This document shows positions 55,132-64,000 of a DNA stretch of 64,000 nt, piece by piece. The notes under the pieces were generated by a model that saw nothing but the letters and a program-made list of their open reading frames with translations, did not search any database and had not been told where the DNA came from. Every line of letters begins with the position of its first letter. The stretch's first letter is position 1. The position numbers were made by a program, and so were the translations under genes. The DNA is from Desulfosporosinus sp. Sb-LF. Lineage in GTDB: Bacteria; Bacillota; Desulfitobacteriia; Desulfitobacteriales; Desulfitobacteriaceae. The stretch spans positions 248,001 through 312,000 of the forward strand of contig NZ_SPQR01000005.1 of assembly GCF_004766055.1 (NCBI RefSeq), read 5' to 3'.

Positions 55132-55473
55132 TTAGCCCTCCTTCTTCTCGCCCACAACCACAGTAATGTGACTCGTCCGTTTCCGGATTTGGTCCGCACG
55201 TCCCATGGCCCGAGGCTTGATGCGTTTTAAGGTCGGTCCTTGATCCACACATATTTCAGTAATAATCAGATCATCAACATTCATATCATAGTTGTGTCCT
55301 GCATTAGCGACTGCTGACTTCAACACCTTCGCCACATCATCCGTGGACCCATTAGGTGTAAATTGAAGAATAGCGAACGCATCACTGACATTTTTGCCAC
55401 GAATCAAATTAACGACCTGGCGCACCTTGCGAGGAGAGATACGTACATATTTTGCCACTGCCTTTGCTTGCAT
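55132..55473 (-). CDS. rplV: 50S ribosomal protein L22 (uL22)
   Basis: This 113-residue protein lines the exit tunnel. It has [21 protein letters not shown] and the beta-hairpin tip region [23 protein letters not shown], where macrolide-resistance changes occur in other species. GAGGAGG precedes the ATG. Confidence 0.98.
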   Translation of the reverse strand: MQAKAVAKYVRISPRKVRQVVNLIRGKNVSDAFAILQFTPNGSTDDVAKVLKSAVANAGHNYDMNVDDLIITEICVDQGPTLKRIKPRAMGRADQIRKRTSHITVVVGEKKEG

Positions 55474-55495
55474 ATGCCTTTAGCCTCCTCTCGAA

Positions 55496-55777
55496 TTAAC
55501 GTAAGCCGCTGGATTTTTCGCTTCCAGCATGGCCCTTATAGGTGCGAGTTGGCGAAAATTCGCCCAGTTTATGCCCAACCATGTCTTCGGTAACATAGAC
55601 CGGCACGTGTTTTCGTCCATCGTGAACCGCAATGGTGAGTCCGACCATTTGCGGGAAAATTGTTGAGCGTCTGGACCACGTCTTAATGACGCGTTTTTCA
55701 CCCGATTCGTTCATCGCTTCAACACGATCAAGCAAACGAGTTTCGACGAAAGGTCCTTTTTTAAGAGATCTGCTCAT
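55496..55777 (-). CDS. rpsS: 30S ribosomal protein S19 (uS19)
   Basis: This 93-residue head protein contacting S13 has [52 protein letters not shown] and [21 protein letters not shown] precedes the ATG. Confidence 0.98.
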   Translation of the reverse strand: MSRSLKKGPFVETRLLDRVEAMNESGEKRVIKTWSRRSTIFPQMVGLTIAVHDGRKHVPVYVTEDMVGHKLGEFSPTRTYKGHAGSEKSSGLR

Positions 55778-55795
55778 TTATGGGCCTCCTTTCGA

Positions 55796-56623
55796 CTACT
55801 TACTGCGCCGTTTCACAATAAAGCGATTCGACGGATTTTTCTTTTTCCGAGTCTTAGCTCCAAGTGCTGGTTTACCCCAAGGAGTAACAGGGTTACGACC
55901 GATCGAGTTACGGCCTTCACCACCACCATGTGGATGGTCACAAGGATTCATAACGGAACCACGAACTGTTGGACGAATGCCCATCCAGCGTGATCTTCCC
56001 GCTTTACCGATATTAATGTTCTCGTGGTCTAAGTTACCAACTTGTCCAATGGTTGCACGGCATTCAATTCGAATCATACGCATTTCACCGGACGGAAGTC
56101 GTAAAGTTGCGTAAGAGCCTTCCTTCGCCATCAGTTGAGCAGAACCGCCAGCACTACGCACCATTTGCGCCCCTTTGCCAGGTTTCATCTCAATATTGTG
56201 TAGCAAGGTACCCACAGGAATATTTTGCAGTGGTAACGTGTTTCCAACTTTGATGTCGGCATCTGGGCCGGAAACTACCATTTGATCCACTTTTAGCCCA
56301 TTAGGAGCTAAGATATAGGTTTTTAAGCCATCTTGATAGAACAATAAGGCTATATTGGCCGAACGGTTCGGATCATATTCGATGCTAGCTACACGAGCAG
56401 GAATACCATCTTTATTCCGTTTAAAGTCAATGACACGGTACATTTTTTTATGTCCGCCGCCTTGGTGACGAACACTCAATCGTCCATCGTTGTTCCGGCC
56501 TGCCTTTTTGGTCAAAGGCTTGACTAAGGAGCGTTCAGGCTCAGTTCTGGTGATTTCTTCAAACGTCGAAACAGTCATATTCCGACGACTTGGAGATGTC
56601 GGTTTAAATGATTTCAATGCCAT
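55796..56623 (-). CDS. rplB: 50S ribosomal protein L2 (uL2)
   Basis: This 275-residue protein is next to the peptidyl-transferase centre. It has [24 protein letters not shown] and the conserved active-area [21 protein letters not shown] with its His. AAAGGAGG precedes the ATG. It is in the S10 operon. Confidence 0.99.
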   Translation of the reverse strand: MALKSFKPTSPSRRNMTVSTFEEITRTEPERSLVKPLTKKAGRNNDGRLSVRHQGGGHKKMYRVIDFKRNKDGIPARVASIEYDPNRSANIALLFYQDGLKTYILAPNGLKVDQMVVSGPDADIKVGNTLPLQNIPVGTLLHNIEMKPGKGAQMVRSAGGSAQLMAKEGSYATLRLPSGEMRMIRIECRATIGQVGNLDHENINIGKAGRSRWMGIRPTVRGSVMNPCDHPHGGGEGRNSIGRNPVTPWGKPALGAKTRKKKNPSNRFIVKRRSK

Positions 56624-56657
56624 GAATTTTCATTTTCCTCCTTTGCTTCAAGCTTTC

Positions 56658-56945
56658 TTACAGACCCGCGTAGTTATCAATCTTATCTCCAGCTTTAAGC
56701 GTAGCAATCGCTTTTTTGCGGTCAGATGTTTTTCCAAGATACTTGCCTACCCGTTTCTTTTTACCTTTTACACTGACTGTACGGAGTTCGACAACCGAAA
56801 CCTTGAACATCTTTTCTACCGCTGCTTTGATTTCGATTTTGTTTGCAGCAGGATTTACCCAGAAGGTGTATTTATTTTCCTCGACAAGTCCAACAGACTT
56901 CTCAGAGATTACGGGACTTTTGAGGACATCTCGTGCGTCGCGCAT
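56658..56945 (-). CDS. rplW: 50S ribosomal protein L23 (uL23)
   Basis: This 95-residue exit-site protein docks trigger factor and SRP. It has LKSPVISEKSVGLVEENKYTFWVNPAANKIEIKAAVEKMF and the VGKYLGKTSDRKKAIATL tail. The start overlaps the last base of rplD. Confidence 0.98.
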   Translation of the reverse strand: MRDARDVLKSPVISEKSVGLVEENKYTFWVNPAANKIEIKAAVEKMFKVSVVELRTVSVKGKKKRVGKYLGKTSDRKKAIATLKAGDKIDNYAGL

Positions 56946-57568
56946 TACGCTAACACCTCCTCTGTTTTTGTTACTGCAGCTTTGGTCATCACGAGCACAT
57001 CATAATGTAGTATGTCATAAACATTCATCCCAGCAACATCAGTTGCCTTTACACCCACTATATTGCGAGCGGAACGAAGCACCGCCTCATCAACATCATC
57101 CATTACGATCATAGCTTTCTTGTCTGCATGAAGTGCCTTGAGCACTTTAACCATTTCACGAGTTTTTGCTTCACCCATGCTCAGAACATCCAGGACAATC
57201 AACTGTTGCTCCATAACTTTCGAAGAGAGTGCCGAGTGCAAAGCCAATCGGCGAACTTTTTTAGGTAATTTGAAGCCGTATTTACGTGGTTTAGGTGCGA
57301 ATATAACACCGCCGCCTCTCCACAATGGAGAACGCGTACTACCAGAACGTGCACGTCCTGTACCTTTTTGACGCCATGGTTTTCGTCCACCTCCGCGCAC
57401 TTCACCGCGTAACAAGGCGGATTGTGTGCCTCTCCTAGCTGATGCAAGTTGAGATACAACAGCAGAATGAAGAACGTGGACGTTTGGAGTTATTCCAAAT
57501 ACACTTTCGCTAAGTTCGATTTCTCCGACCGAAGCGCCTTGCATATTTAACACTTGAACTTTCGGCAT
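56945..57568 (-). CDS. rplD: 50S ribosomal protein L4 (uL4)
   Basis: This 207-residue tunnel protein is the S10-operon regulator in E. coli. It has the extended loop [28 protein letters not shown] and [22 protein letters not shown] precedes the ATG. Two structured spacers lie upstream of it in this operon and may be its targets, but that is inference. Confidence 0.98.
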   Translation of the reverse strand: MPKVQVLNMQGASVGEIELSESVFGITPNVHVLHSAVVSQLASARRGTQSALLRGEVRGGGRKPWRQKGTGRARSGSTRSPLWRGGGVIFAPKPRKYGFKLPKKVRRLALHSALSSKVMEQQLIVLDVLSMGEAKTREMVKVLKALHADKKAMIVMDDVDEAVLRSARNIVGVKATDVAGMNVYDILHYDVLVMTKAAVTKTEEVLA

Positions 57569-57591
57569 TGCTTATTCCTCCTTTCTCAGTG

Positions 57592-58221
57592 TTACTTCGC
57601 CTTGACAGAAGGCTTCAGAATGAGCAACGATTTATTCGCTCCTGGGACAGATCCCCTGATCAAAATTAGGTTTTTATCCATATCAACCCGGACAACTTCC
57701 AGGTTTTGTACTGTTACACGTTCGCCACCCATACGTCCGGGCAGTTCACGACCTTTAAATACTCGAGCTGGGCCCTTCGCGCCAAGGGAACCTGAACGAC
57801 GATGATACTTCGAACCGTGCGCCATTGGTCCACGACTAGCGTTATGACGCTTAATCATTCCAGCGAAGCCCTTACCCTTTGATGTCCCAACGACATCAAT
57901 CTTGTCGCCAACTGTAAACAGATCCACTAATACTTCTTGGCCGATTTCATAGCTATCGACGTCATTAACTTTAAACTCACGAACATACCGCATCGGTTTA
58001 AGCGATGCTTTCTGGAAATGTCCTTTTCGCGGCTTATTACTTAAGCCATCGCGAAGCATTGAGAAGCCAAGTTGAATAGCGTTGTAGCCATCAGTCGCTA
58101 CAGTTTTCTTCTGCACAACTGGACATGGGCCTGCCTCGACGACTGTGACCGGGACTACACGCCCTTCTGCAGTGAAAATTTGAGTCATGCCGACCTTTTT
58201 CCCTAAAATTCCTTTTGACAC
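57592..58221 (-). CDS. rplC: 50S ribosomal protein L3 (uL3)
   Basis: This 209-residue primary assembly protein starts [15 protein letters not shown]. It has [36 protein letters not shown] and [16 protein letters not shown]. The GTG at 58221 lies 8 nt after GGAGG; a GTG three codons earlier touches that site. An unusually long gap of about 190 nt with a promoter-like element separates it from rpsJ. Confidence 0.97.
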   Translation of the reverse strand: MSKGILGKKVGMTQIFTAEGRVVPVTVVEAGPCPVVQKKTVATDGYNAIQLGFSMLRDGLSNKPRKGHFQKASLKPMRYVREFKVNDVDSYEIGQEVLVDLFTVGDKIDVVGTSKGKGFAGMIKRHNASRGPMAHGSKYHRRSGSLGAKGPARVFKGRELPGRMGGERVTVQNLEVVRVDMDKNLILIRGSVPGANKSLLILKPSVKAK

Positions 58222-58351
58222 GAATGCCACCTCCTGAACGCTTTGAAGTGCGCCAGATCTTTCTGGAGCACGAGAGCGTCGTTTTATTTATTTTTGTTAG
58301 TGACTTATCGGCAGCTACTCCACGCTACCGGGTGTTTCACGCAACAAACAT
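58222..58351 (-). promoter_or_regulatory. Structured leader upstream of rplC
   Basis: Two hairpins are visible: GTGC-CCAGA / TCTGG-GCAC (58248-58271, one mismatch pair, 4-nt loop) and CGGCAGC / GCTACCG (58309-58330, one mismatch). They lie between the internal promoter and the rplC start. This could be an r-protein binding leader. Confidence 0.45.
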
Positions 58352-58357
58352 AACGAT

Positions 58358-58376
58358 AGTATATCACATGATGTGA
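58358..58376 (-). promoter_or_regulatory. Candidate internal promoter and operator in the rpsJ-rplC gap
   Basis: On the minus strand TG-A-TATACT is an extended -10 (complement of 58358-58363 plus upstream TG). The perfect palindrome TCACAT-G-ATGTGA (58364-58376) directly abuts it. No -35 is evident, as expected for an extended -10. Confidence 0.45.
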
Positions 58377-58411
58377 CGTTTGGCTACTCATAATAGTAAC
58401 AAATTTACTAC

Positions 58412-58717
58412 TTAGAGCTTGATTTCGATGTCGACGCCAGCTGGTAAGTCTAAACGCATCAGTGCATCCACCGTTTTAGGTGTAGGCTCGAGGATATCAA
58501 TCAGTCGTTTATGAGTGCGCATTTCAAACTGTTCCCGAGAATCTTTATTGACGTGAGGAGAGCGTAGAATGGTGTATATGCTTTTCTCAGTCGGTAGAGG
58601 AATCGGTCCACTGACCTGCGCGCCTGTACGCTTTGCAGTTTCTACAATGCGTTCTGCTGATTGGTCAAGAGTTTTGTGATCAAATGCCTTAAGACGGATC
58701 CTGATTTTTTGGCTCAT
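58412..58717 (-). CDS. rpsJ: 30S ribosomal protein S10 (uS10)
   Basis: This 101-residue 30S protein is also part of antitermination complexes. It has [68 protein letters not shown] and the C-terminal [20 protein letters not shown] precedes the ATG. It heads the S10 operon behind a structured leader. Confidence 0.98.
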   Translation of the reverse strand: MSQKIRIRLKAFDHKTLDQSAERIVETAKRTGAQVSGPIPLPTEKSIYTILRSPHVNKDSREQFEMRTHKRLIDILEPTPKTVDALMRLDLPAGVDIEIKL

Positions 58718-58743
58718 AACTAAATACCTACCTCCTCATAATT

Positions 58744-58878
58744 CCCGTTATACGGGTTAAAAACGTAAAAATTCCCTGGTTCAAGCGGAGTCACCTGGCC
58801 AGCAACCTTTTACGCCATAGCAGAAATCAGAAGTCCGATGCCGGTAGCCGGAAGAGTAAACTACACTCAATGAACCAG
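58744..58878 (-). promoter_or_regulatory. Structured S10-operon leader upstream of rpsJ
   Basis: CTGGTTCA (58776-58783) pairs with TGAACCAG (58871-58878) across an 87-nt loop that contains a CCGG-TAG-CCGG hairpin (58841-58851). On the minus strand the stem is followed by a U5 run, then a perfect CCCGT-ATA-ACGGG hairpin (58744-58756) ahead of the ribosome site. The layout fits attenuation or r-protein control. Confidence 0.5.
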
Positions 58879-58903
58879 CGCACCATTATCCGACTTCTTC
58901 TGT

Positions 58904-58928
58904 AGAGGAGAAGAGTTTCTTCCCCTCT
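58904..58928 (-). other. Hairpin after tuf
   Basis: AGAGGAGAAGA (58904-58914) pairs with TCTTCCCCTCT (58918-58928), 10 of 11 bp. It lies 25 nt past the tuf stop. No U tract follows, so it is more likely an mRNA-stability or processing hairpin than a full terminator. Confidence 0.5.
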
Positions 58929-58953
58929 ATCTAAATCCTCTAGAAGTGTTCAA

Positions 58954-60156
58954 TTATGCATTAACTTTGGCAACAATTCCTGATCCAACAGTACGGCCAC
59001 CCTCACGGATAGCAAAGCGAAGTCCTTCTTCCATAGCAATTGGAGTGATAAGTTCAACATCAATTGTTACACGGTCACCTGGCATAACCATTTCGGTGCC
59101 TTCTGGAAGAGTGATAACACCCGTAACATCCGTTGTACGGAAGTAGAATTGAGGGCGATAGTTGTGGAAAAATGGAGTATGACGTCCGCCCTCTTCTTTA
59201 TTCAGGATATAAACCTCACCAGAGAACTTTGTATGAGGCTTAATAGATCCCGTCTTGGCCAGAACTTGTCCACGTTCGATATCTTTACGCTCAACACCAC
59301 GAAGGAGCGCACCGATGTTATCACCCGCTTGAGCTTGATCCAAGAGTTTACGGAACATTTCTACACCAGTAACAACGGTTTTACGAGAAACATCAGTCAA
59401 ACCAACGATTTCAACTTCGTCCCCTACTTTGACTCGTCCACGTTCAACACGACCTGTAGCAACAGTACCACGTCCGGTGATCGTGAATACATCCTCGATA
59501 GGCATCAAGAAAGGCTTATCAGTGTCGCGTTCAGGAGTCGGAATGTAGGAATCAACAGCATCCATCAAATTCCAAATCTTACCGCACCATTCGCAGTCAC
59601 GTTGTCCGCAACCACATTGAAGAGCCTTAAGACCTGAACCTGGAACGATGGGAACATTGTCACCATCGAACTCATACATGCTTAAGAGTTCGCGAATTTC
59701 CATTTCAACGAGTTCTAGTAGCTCTGCATCATCAACCATATCTGATTTGTTGAGCCAAACTACAATGCTAGGAACACCAACTTGGCGAGCCAAGAGGATG
59801 TGTTCACGAGTTTGTGGCATAGGACCGTCTGCAGCGGAAACACAGAGGATCGCGCCGTCCATCTGAGCAGCACCAGTGATCATGTTTTTAACATAGTCAG
59901 CGTGGCCTGGGCAGTCAACGTGTGCATAGTGGCGGTTCTCGGTCTCATACTCAACGTGTGCAGTAGAAATGGTGATTCCACGCTCGCGCTCTTCTGGAGC
60001 TTTGTCGATTTGGTCAAATGCCGTTGCCACAGCACCACCAGTTTTTGAGAGTACAACGGTAATTGCAGCCGTTGTAGTAGTCTTACCATGGTCAACGTGG
60101 CCAATGGTTCCAACATTAACGTGTGGTTTTGTACGTTCATACTTTGCTTTTCCCAT
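58954..60156 (-). CDS. tuf: Elongation factor Tu with Cys-rich insert
   Basis: This 400-residue GTPase delivers aminoacyl-tRNA to the ribosome. G1 is GHVDHGKTT (19-27), with DCPGHADYV (81-89) and NKSD (136-139). The G5 element reads SGL (174-176) rather than the usual SAL. Immediately after it is [11 protein letters not shown] with C181, C183, C188 and C191, where most EF-Tu have a short acidic loop. Domains 2 and 3 are normal ([36 protein letters not shown]). The ATG at 60156 is 8 nt after AAAGGAG. It is between fusA and rpsJ. Confidence 0.98.
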   Translation of the reverse strand: MGKAKYERTKPHVNVGTIGHVDHGKTTTTAAITVVLSKTGGAVATAFDQIDKAPEERERGITISTAHVEYETENRHYAHVDCPGHADYVKNMITGAAQMDGAILCVSAADGPMPQTREHILLARQVGVPSIVVWLNKSDMVDDAELLELVEMEIRELLSMYEFDGDNVPIVPGSGLKALQCGCGQRDCEWCGKIWNLMDAVDSYIPTPERDTDKPFLMPIEDVFTITGRGTVATGRVERGRVKVGDEVEIVGLTDVSRKTVVTGVEMFRKLLDQAQAGDNIGALLRGVERKDIERGQVLAKTGSIKPHTKFSGEVYILNKEEGGRHTPFFHNYRPQFYFRTTDVTGVITLPEGTEMVMPGDRVTIDVELITPIAMEEGLRFAIREGGRTVGSGIVAKVNA

Positions 60157-60203
60157 TTTTTTCACTCCTTTAAAATTAAGTCACTCTATAAATCAGTGAG
60201 ATT

Positions 60204-60238
60204 TCGATGATCGAACTTCGAACCACGAACCTCGAACT
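60204..60238. repeat. Five tandem heptamers between fusA and tuf
   Basis: Units TCGATGA, TCGAACT, TCGAACC, ACGAACC and TCGAACT follow one another exactly every 7 bp in the 85-nt fusA-tuf spacer. Consensus is WCGAACY. Confidence 0.7.
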
Positions 60239-60241
60239 CGC

Positions 60242-62320
60242 TTAAGATCCTTGGCGCTTGGCAATAATGCCATCTGCAATGCCCTTTGGTACTTCTTCAT
60301 AGTGGTCAAATTGCATCACATAAACTCCACGCCCTTGTGTGGCTGACCGTAGATCGGTAGAATAGCCAAACATTTCGGACAGCGGTACAAATCCGCGGAC
60401 AACCTGTGTATTTCCACGTGCTTCCATTCCTTCAATACGTCCACGGCGTGAGCTAATATCTCCAATAACATCACCCATGTATTCCTCAGGAACAGTTACT
60501 TCAACTTTCATCACTGGCTCAATAATTGCAGGGTCAGCCTTGAGGGCACCAGCTTTAAAAGCCATAGATCCAGCAATCTTAAATGCCATTTCTGAAGAGT
60601 CGACATCGTGATATGAACCATCATACACGGTAGCTCGAATGTCAAGTACTGGATAACCAGCAAGAATACCATTTTGTAAGGCTTCTTCAATACCGGCGCC
60701 GATCGGGTTGATGTATTCTCTTGGAATAACACCTCCGACCACTTTGTTAACAAACTCAAAACCGCTTCCGGGTTCAAGAGGAGTAAGTTCGACCCAACAG
60801 TGTCCGTATTGACCACGACCACCAGACTGGCGAACAAATTTCCCTTCGGATTTAACCGTACGTCGAATAGTTTCTTTATAAGCAACTTGCGGGCGTCCTA
60901 CATCGCATTGGACTTTGAATTCTCGTTGTAAACGGTCAACAATAATTTCTAGATGCAGTTCACCCATACCAGCAATAATTGTCTGCCCCGTCTCCTGATC
61001 TGTATGCATTCTAAATGTCGGGTCCTCTTCTGCGAGTCGAGCGAGTGCTCCGCCCATTTTTTCTTGGTCGGCTTTCGTCTTAGGTTCGATTGCTACGTCG
61101 ATAACTGGCTCTGGGAACACCATCTTTTCGAGAACGATTGGTGTCTTCTCATCACACAAGGTATCACCTGTAGTTGTATCTTTTAAACCCACGGCGGCAG
61201 CAATGTCACCAGAACGCACTTCTTGAATATCTTCACGGTGATTGGCGTGCATTTGAAGTATCCGACCAACGCGCTCACGCTTGCCTTTAGTCGAATTGTA
61301 CACGTAAGAACCAGAAGCTAACACTCCAGAATAGACCCTGAAAAATGCCAATTTACCCACGAATGGGTCAGCCATGATCTTAAAGGCCAAGGCCGAGAAG
61401 GCTTCAGTATCAGAGGCTGTTCTATGGTCTTCCGCCCCGGTATCCGGATGTACCCCATTAATGGGTGGTACGTCCAAGGGAGAGGGCATGTAGTCGACAA
61501 CTGCGTCGAGCAACGGCTGAACCCCTTTGTTCTTAAACGCAGACCCGCAAAGAACCGGAATAAATTTATTTCCGATTACTCCACGACGAATGCCGGCACG
61601 AATTTCCTGTTCGGAAATTTCTACACCTTCGAGATATTTCATCATGAGTTCTTCACTTGTTTCAGCGACTGCTTCAACCAGTTTCTCACGATACTCTTTG
61701 GCAAGTTCGACTAAATCTTCAGGAATGACATTGTGATCTTCCGTTGTGCCCAAATCATCCGTGTAGACTGTAGATGTCATCGTCACCAGATCCACAATCC
61801 CCTTGAAATTTTCTTCGCTGCCGATCGGCAACTGAAGCGGGATAGGGTTAGCACCCAATCTGTCAGCAATCATCGAAACGCCACGGAAAAAATCAGCACC
61901 CAAGCGATCCATCTTGTTAATAAAAGCAACACGTGGAACCTTGTATTTATCTGCTTGACGCCAAACAGTTTCAGATTGAGGTTCAACCCCGCCGACAGAA
62001 CAGAACACAGCCACTGCTCCGTCGAGTACACGCAATGAGCGTTCAACTTCTACAGTAAAGTCCACGTGCCCTGGTGTGTCGATAATGTTAATACGATTAC
62101 TCTTCCATTGGCAGGTTGTAGCAGCAGAAGTAATAGTGATACCGCGTTCTTGCTCCTGAACCATCCAGTCCATTGTTGCAGCACCATCATGAACTTCCCC
62201 AATTTTATGCACTCGTCCAGTGTAAAAGAGTATGCGTTCGGTGGTCGTTGTTTTCCCCGCGTCAATATGAGCCATAATCCCGATATTACGCGTATTTTCT
62301 AGTGAAAATTGCCTTGCCAC
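60242..62320 (-). CDS. fusA: Elongation factor G
   Basis: This 692-residue translocation GTPase has [15 protein letters not shown] (17-31 region), [19 protein letters not shown] and [10 protein letters not shown], plus domain IV with [11 protein letters not shown] and [15 protein letters not shown]. The GTG start follows AAAGGGGG. It is in the str operon between rpsG and tuf. Length and all five domains are complete. Confidence 0.99.
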   Translation of the reverse strand: MARQFSLENTRNIGIMAHIDAGKTTTTERILFYTGRVHKIGEVHDGAATMDWMVQEQERGITITSAATTCQWKSNRINIIDTPGHVDFTVEVERSLRVLDGAVAVFCSVGGVEPQSETVWRQADKYKVPRVAFINKMDRLGADFFRGVSMIADRLGANPIPLQLPIGSEENFKGIVDLVTMTSTVYTDDLGTTEDHNVIPEDLVELAKEYREKLVEAVAETSEELMMKYLEGVEISEQEIRAGIRRGVIGNKFIPVLCGSAFKNKGVQPLLDAVVDYMPSPLDVPPINGVHPDTGAEDHRTASDTEAFSALAFKIMADPFVGKLAFFRVYSGVLASGSYVYNSTKGKRERVGRILQMHANHREDIQEVRSGDIAAAVGLKDTTTGDTLCDEKTPIVLEKMVFPEPVIDVAIEPKTKADQEKMGGALARLAEEDPTFRMHTDQETGQTIIAGMGELHLEIIVDRLQREFKVQCDVGRPQVAYKETIRRTVKSEGKFVRQSGGRGQYGHCWVELTPLEPGSGFEFVNKVVGGVIPREYINPIGAGIEEALQNGILAGYPVLDIRATVYDGSYHDVDSSEMAFKIAGSMAFKAGALKADPAIIEPVMKVEVTVPEEYMGDVIGDISSRRGRIEGMEARGNTQVVRGFVPLSEMFGYSTDLRSATQGRGVYVMQFDHYEEVPKGIADGIIAKRQGS

Positions 62321-62359
62321 TGTTATTCCCCCTTTCTGTCAAACTCAGTGTGCCTCAAA

Positions 62360-62872
<513 letters not shown>

Positions 62873-63292
62873 TTAGGCCTTTTTCGGACGTTTTGCACCG
62901 TATTTCGAGCGTCCTTGTGCGCGCTTTTGAACAGCAGTTGTGTCCAAGGCACCACGAATGACGTGATAACGTACGCCTGGAAGGTCTTTAATACGACCAC
63001 CACGGATTAAAACCACGGAGTGCTCTTGTAAGTTGTGTCCGATTCCTGGAATATAAGCCGTAACTTCAAGCGAATTACTTAAACGAACACGAGCTACTTT
63101 TCGGAGTGCGGAGTTAGGTTTTTTAGGGGTAGTGGTATAAACCCTTATACAAACTCCACGTTTTTGTGAGGATCCTCCTGACGGATATTGCTTGCGCTTT
63201 AGAGAGTTATAACCCCACTGTAATGCTGGAGCAGTTGACTTTTTCGCGGCTGAGGCACGTCCATTACGAATGAGTTGGTTAATCGTCGGCAT
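62873..63292 (-). CDS. rpsL: 30S ribosomal protein S12 (uS12)
   Basis: This 139-residue decoding-centre protein has the [11 protein letters not shown] start, [20 protein letters not shown] with the Lys tied to streptomycin response, and the [18 protein letters not shown] loop. The Lys residues appear wild type. GGAGGTGGAG precedes the ATG. It heads the str r-proteins. Confidence 0.98.
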   Translation of the reverse strand: MPTINQLIRNGRASAAKKSTAPALQWGYNSLKRKQYPSGGSSQKRGVCIRVYTTTPKKPNSALRKVARVRLSNSLEVTAYIPGIGHNLQEHSVVLIRGGRIKDLPGVRYHVIRGALDTTAVQKRAQGRSKYGAKRPKKA

Positions 63293-63327
63293 GTCTCCAC
63301 CTCCTTTCTGATCAGATCAATATACAA

Positions 63328-63362
63328 GGAATTGCTTGCAGCAGCATTTAGCAAGCAATTCC
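63328..63362 (-). other. Hairpin between the L7Ae-like gene and rpsL
   Basis: A perfect 12-bp stem GGAATTGCTTGC / GCAAGCAATTCC (63328-63339 with 63351-63362) with an 11-nt loop, lacking a U tract on either strand. It is probably an mRNA-processing, stability or regulatory hairpin in the rpoC-rpsL transcript. Confidence 0.55.
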
Positions 63363-63401
63363 AAACTCTGCAATATGTGCGTATGAATTCTTAACGGGTC
63401 A

Positions 63402-63653
63402 TTAGTCTTCCAATATGGCTGCTACTGCTGTACCTACTTCTATCCCACACGCTTTTCCCAGTTCCTTCATTGTCGGAACCTCAATGCACTCCACCTGATG
63501 GCTTATACACGATTCACGTATGGGACGAACTATATGCGTTTCAGCATCGTTCGCCATATATACACGCCGTACGAGCCCTTTTTCCAGGGCTCGTTGGGTT
63601 TGTTTAAACCCAACTGTTTTTTGTTTGGCGGTTTTGAAGGTTTCATCAAGCAT
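63402..63653 (-). CDS. L7Ae/L30e-like K-turn RNA-binding protein (YbxF-type)
   Basis: This 83-residue protein has the L7Ae fold: GFKQTQRALEKGLVRRVYMANDAET, then VECIEVPTMKELGKACGIEVGTAVAAI. Bacillus YbxF/RplGB homologues bind kink-turn RNA and sit between rpoC and rpsL, as here. The longer frame from 63695 has no ribosome site; the ATG at 63653 follows GGGGGAAAG. Its precise cellular RNA target is unknown. Confidence 0.93.
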   Translation of the reverse strand: MLDETFKTAKQKTVGFKQTQRALEKGLVRRVYMANDAETHIVRPIRESCISHQVECIEVPTMKELGKACGIEVGTAVAAILED

Positions 63654-63723
63654 CAAAATGCTTTCCCCCTTAATCACACTATTGTAGTTTAGCATTTGAG
63701 TACTAGAGTGTCAATAATTGTGT

Positions 63724-64000
<277 letters not shown>

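Overview
This window is chromosomal DNA of an anaerobic, spore-forming, low-to-mid GC Gram-positive bacterium. It is most like the Desulfosporosinus/Desulfitobacterium branch of the Peptococcaceae. The pointers are a cortex-lytic CwlD amidase, LUD-domain lactate-type oxidases, a Tat-exported [NiFe] hydrogenase, Shine-Dalgarno sites with frequent GTG/TTG starts, and an EF-Tu carrying a short Cys-rich insert. The genus is an inference from gene content, not from a search.

Layout. 0.2-1.4 kb: a small secreted coiled-coil protein and accessory DNA. 1.4-5.3 kb (minus): a LutB-LutA fusion, a second LUD/ferredoxin protein and a GntR/FadR regulator. 5.4-9.9 kb (minus): a complete branched-chain amino-acid-type ABC importer (livJHMGF order) behind a long leader. 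11.4-14.7 kb (plus): membrane-bound [NiFe] hydrogenase small subunit, large subunit and cytochrome b. 14.8-16.2 kb (plus): MurC. 16.3-19.1 kb (minus): a compact NAD-salvage operon, pncB-nadE-HAD nucleotidase. 19.3 kb: an intergenic cluster of DnaA boxes. 19.6-35.3 kb (minus): the arginine pathway in two blocks, argCJBD-carAB and argFGH, each block starting at a promoter overlapped by an ArgR-like operator. They are separated by yitT and a plus-strand zinc-ribbon membrane protein. 35.5-38.8 kb: an M20 amidohydrolase, two small membrane-anchored proteins and cwlD. 39.0-63.7 kb (minus): rplM-rpsI, truA, an energy-coupling-factor transporter module, then the alpha, spc, S10 and str operons in canonical order, ending at the 3' part of rpoC at the window edge.

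Functional links. Carbamoyl phosphate from CarAB and ornithine from ArgCJBD feed ArgF-G-H. Hydrogenase electrons probably pass through the three Fe-S clusters to the cytochrome b and quinone. LUD proteins probably oxidise a 2-hydroxyacid. The ribosomal region supplies about 25 r-proteins plus EF-Tu, EF-G, IF-1, SecY, Adk, Map and the RNAP alpha subunit.

The best leads for something new are the helically phased DnaA-box cluster at 19.31-19.43 kb, the Cys-to-Asp change at the proximal cluster of the hydrogenase small subunit, structured leaders in front of rplM, rpsJ and rplC, a probable CTG start for rpoA, and the Cys4 insert in EF-Tu. I found no CRISPR array, insertion sequence, tRNA or rRNA.
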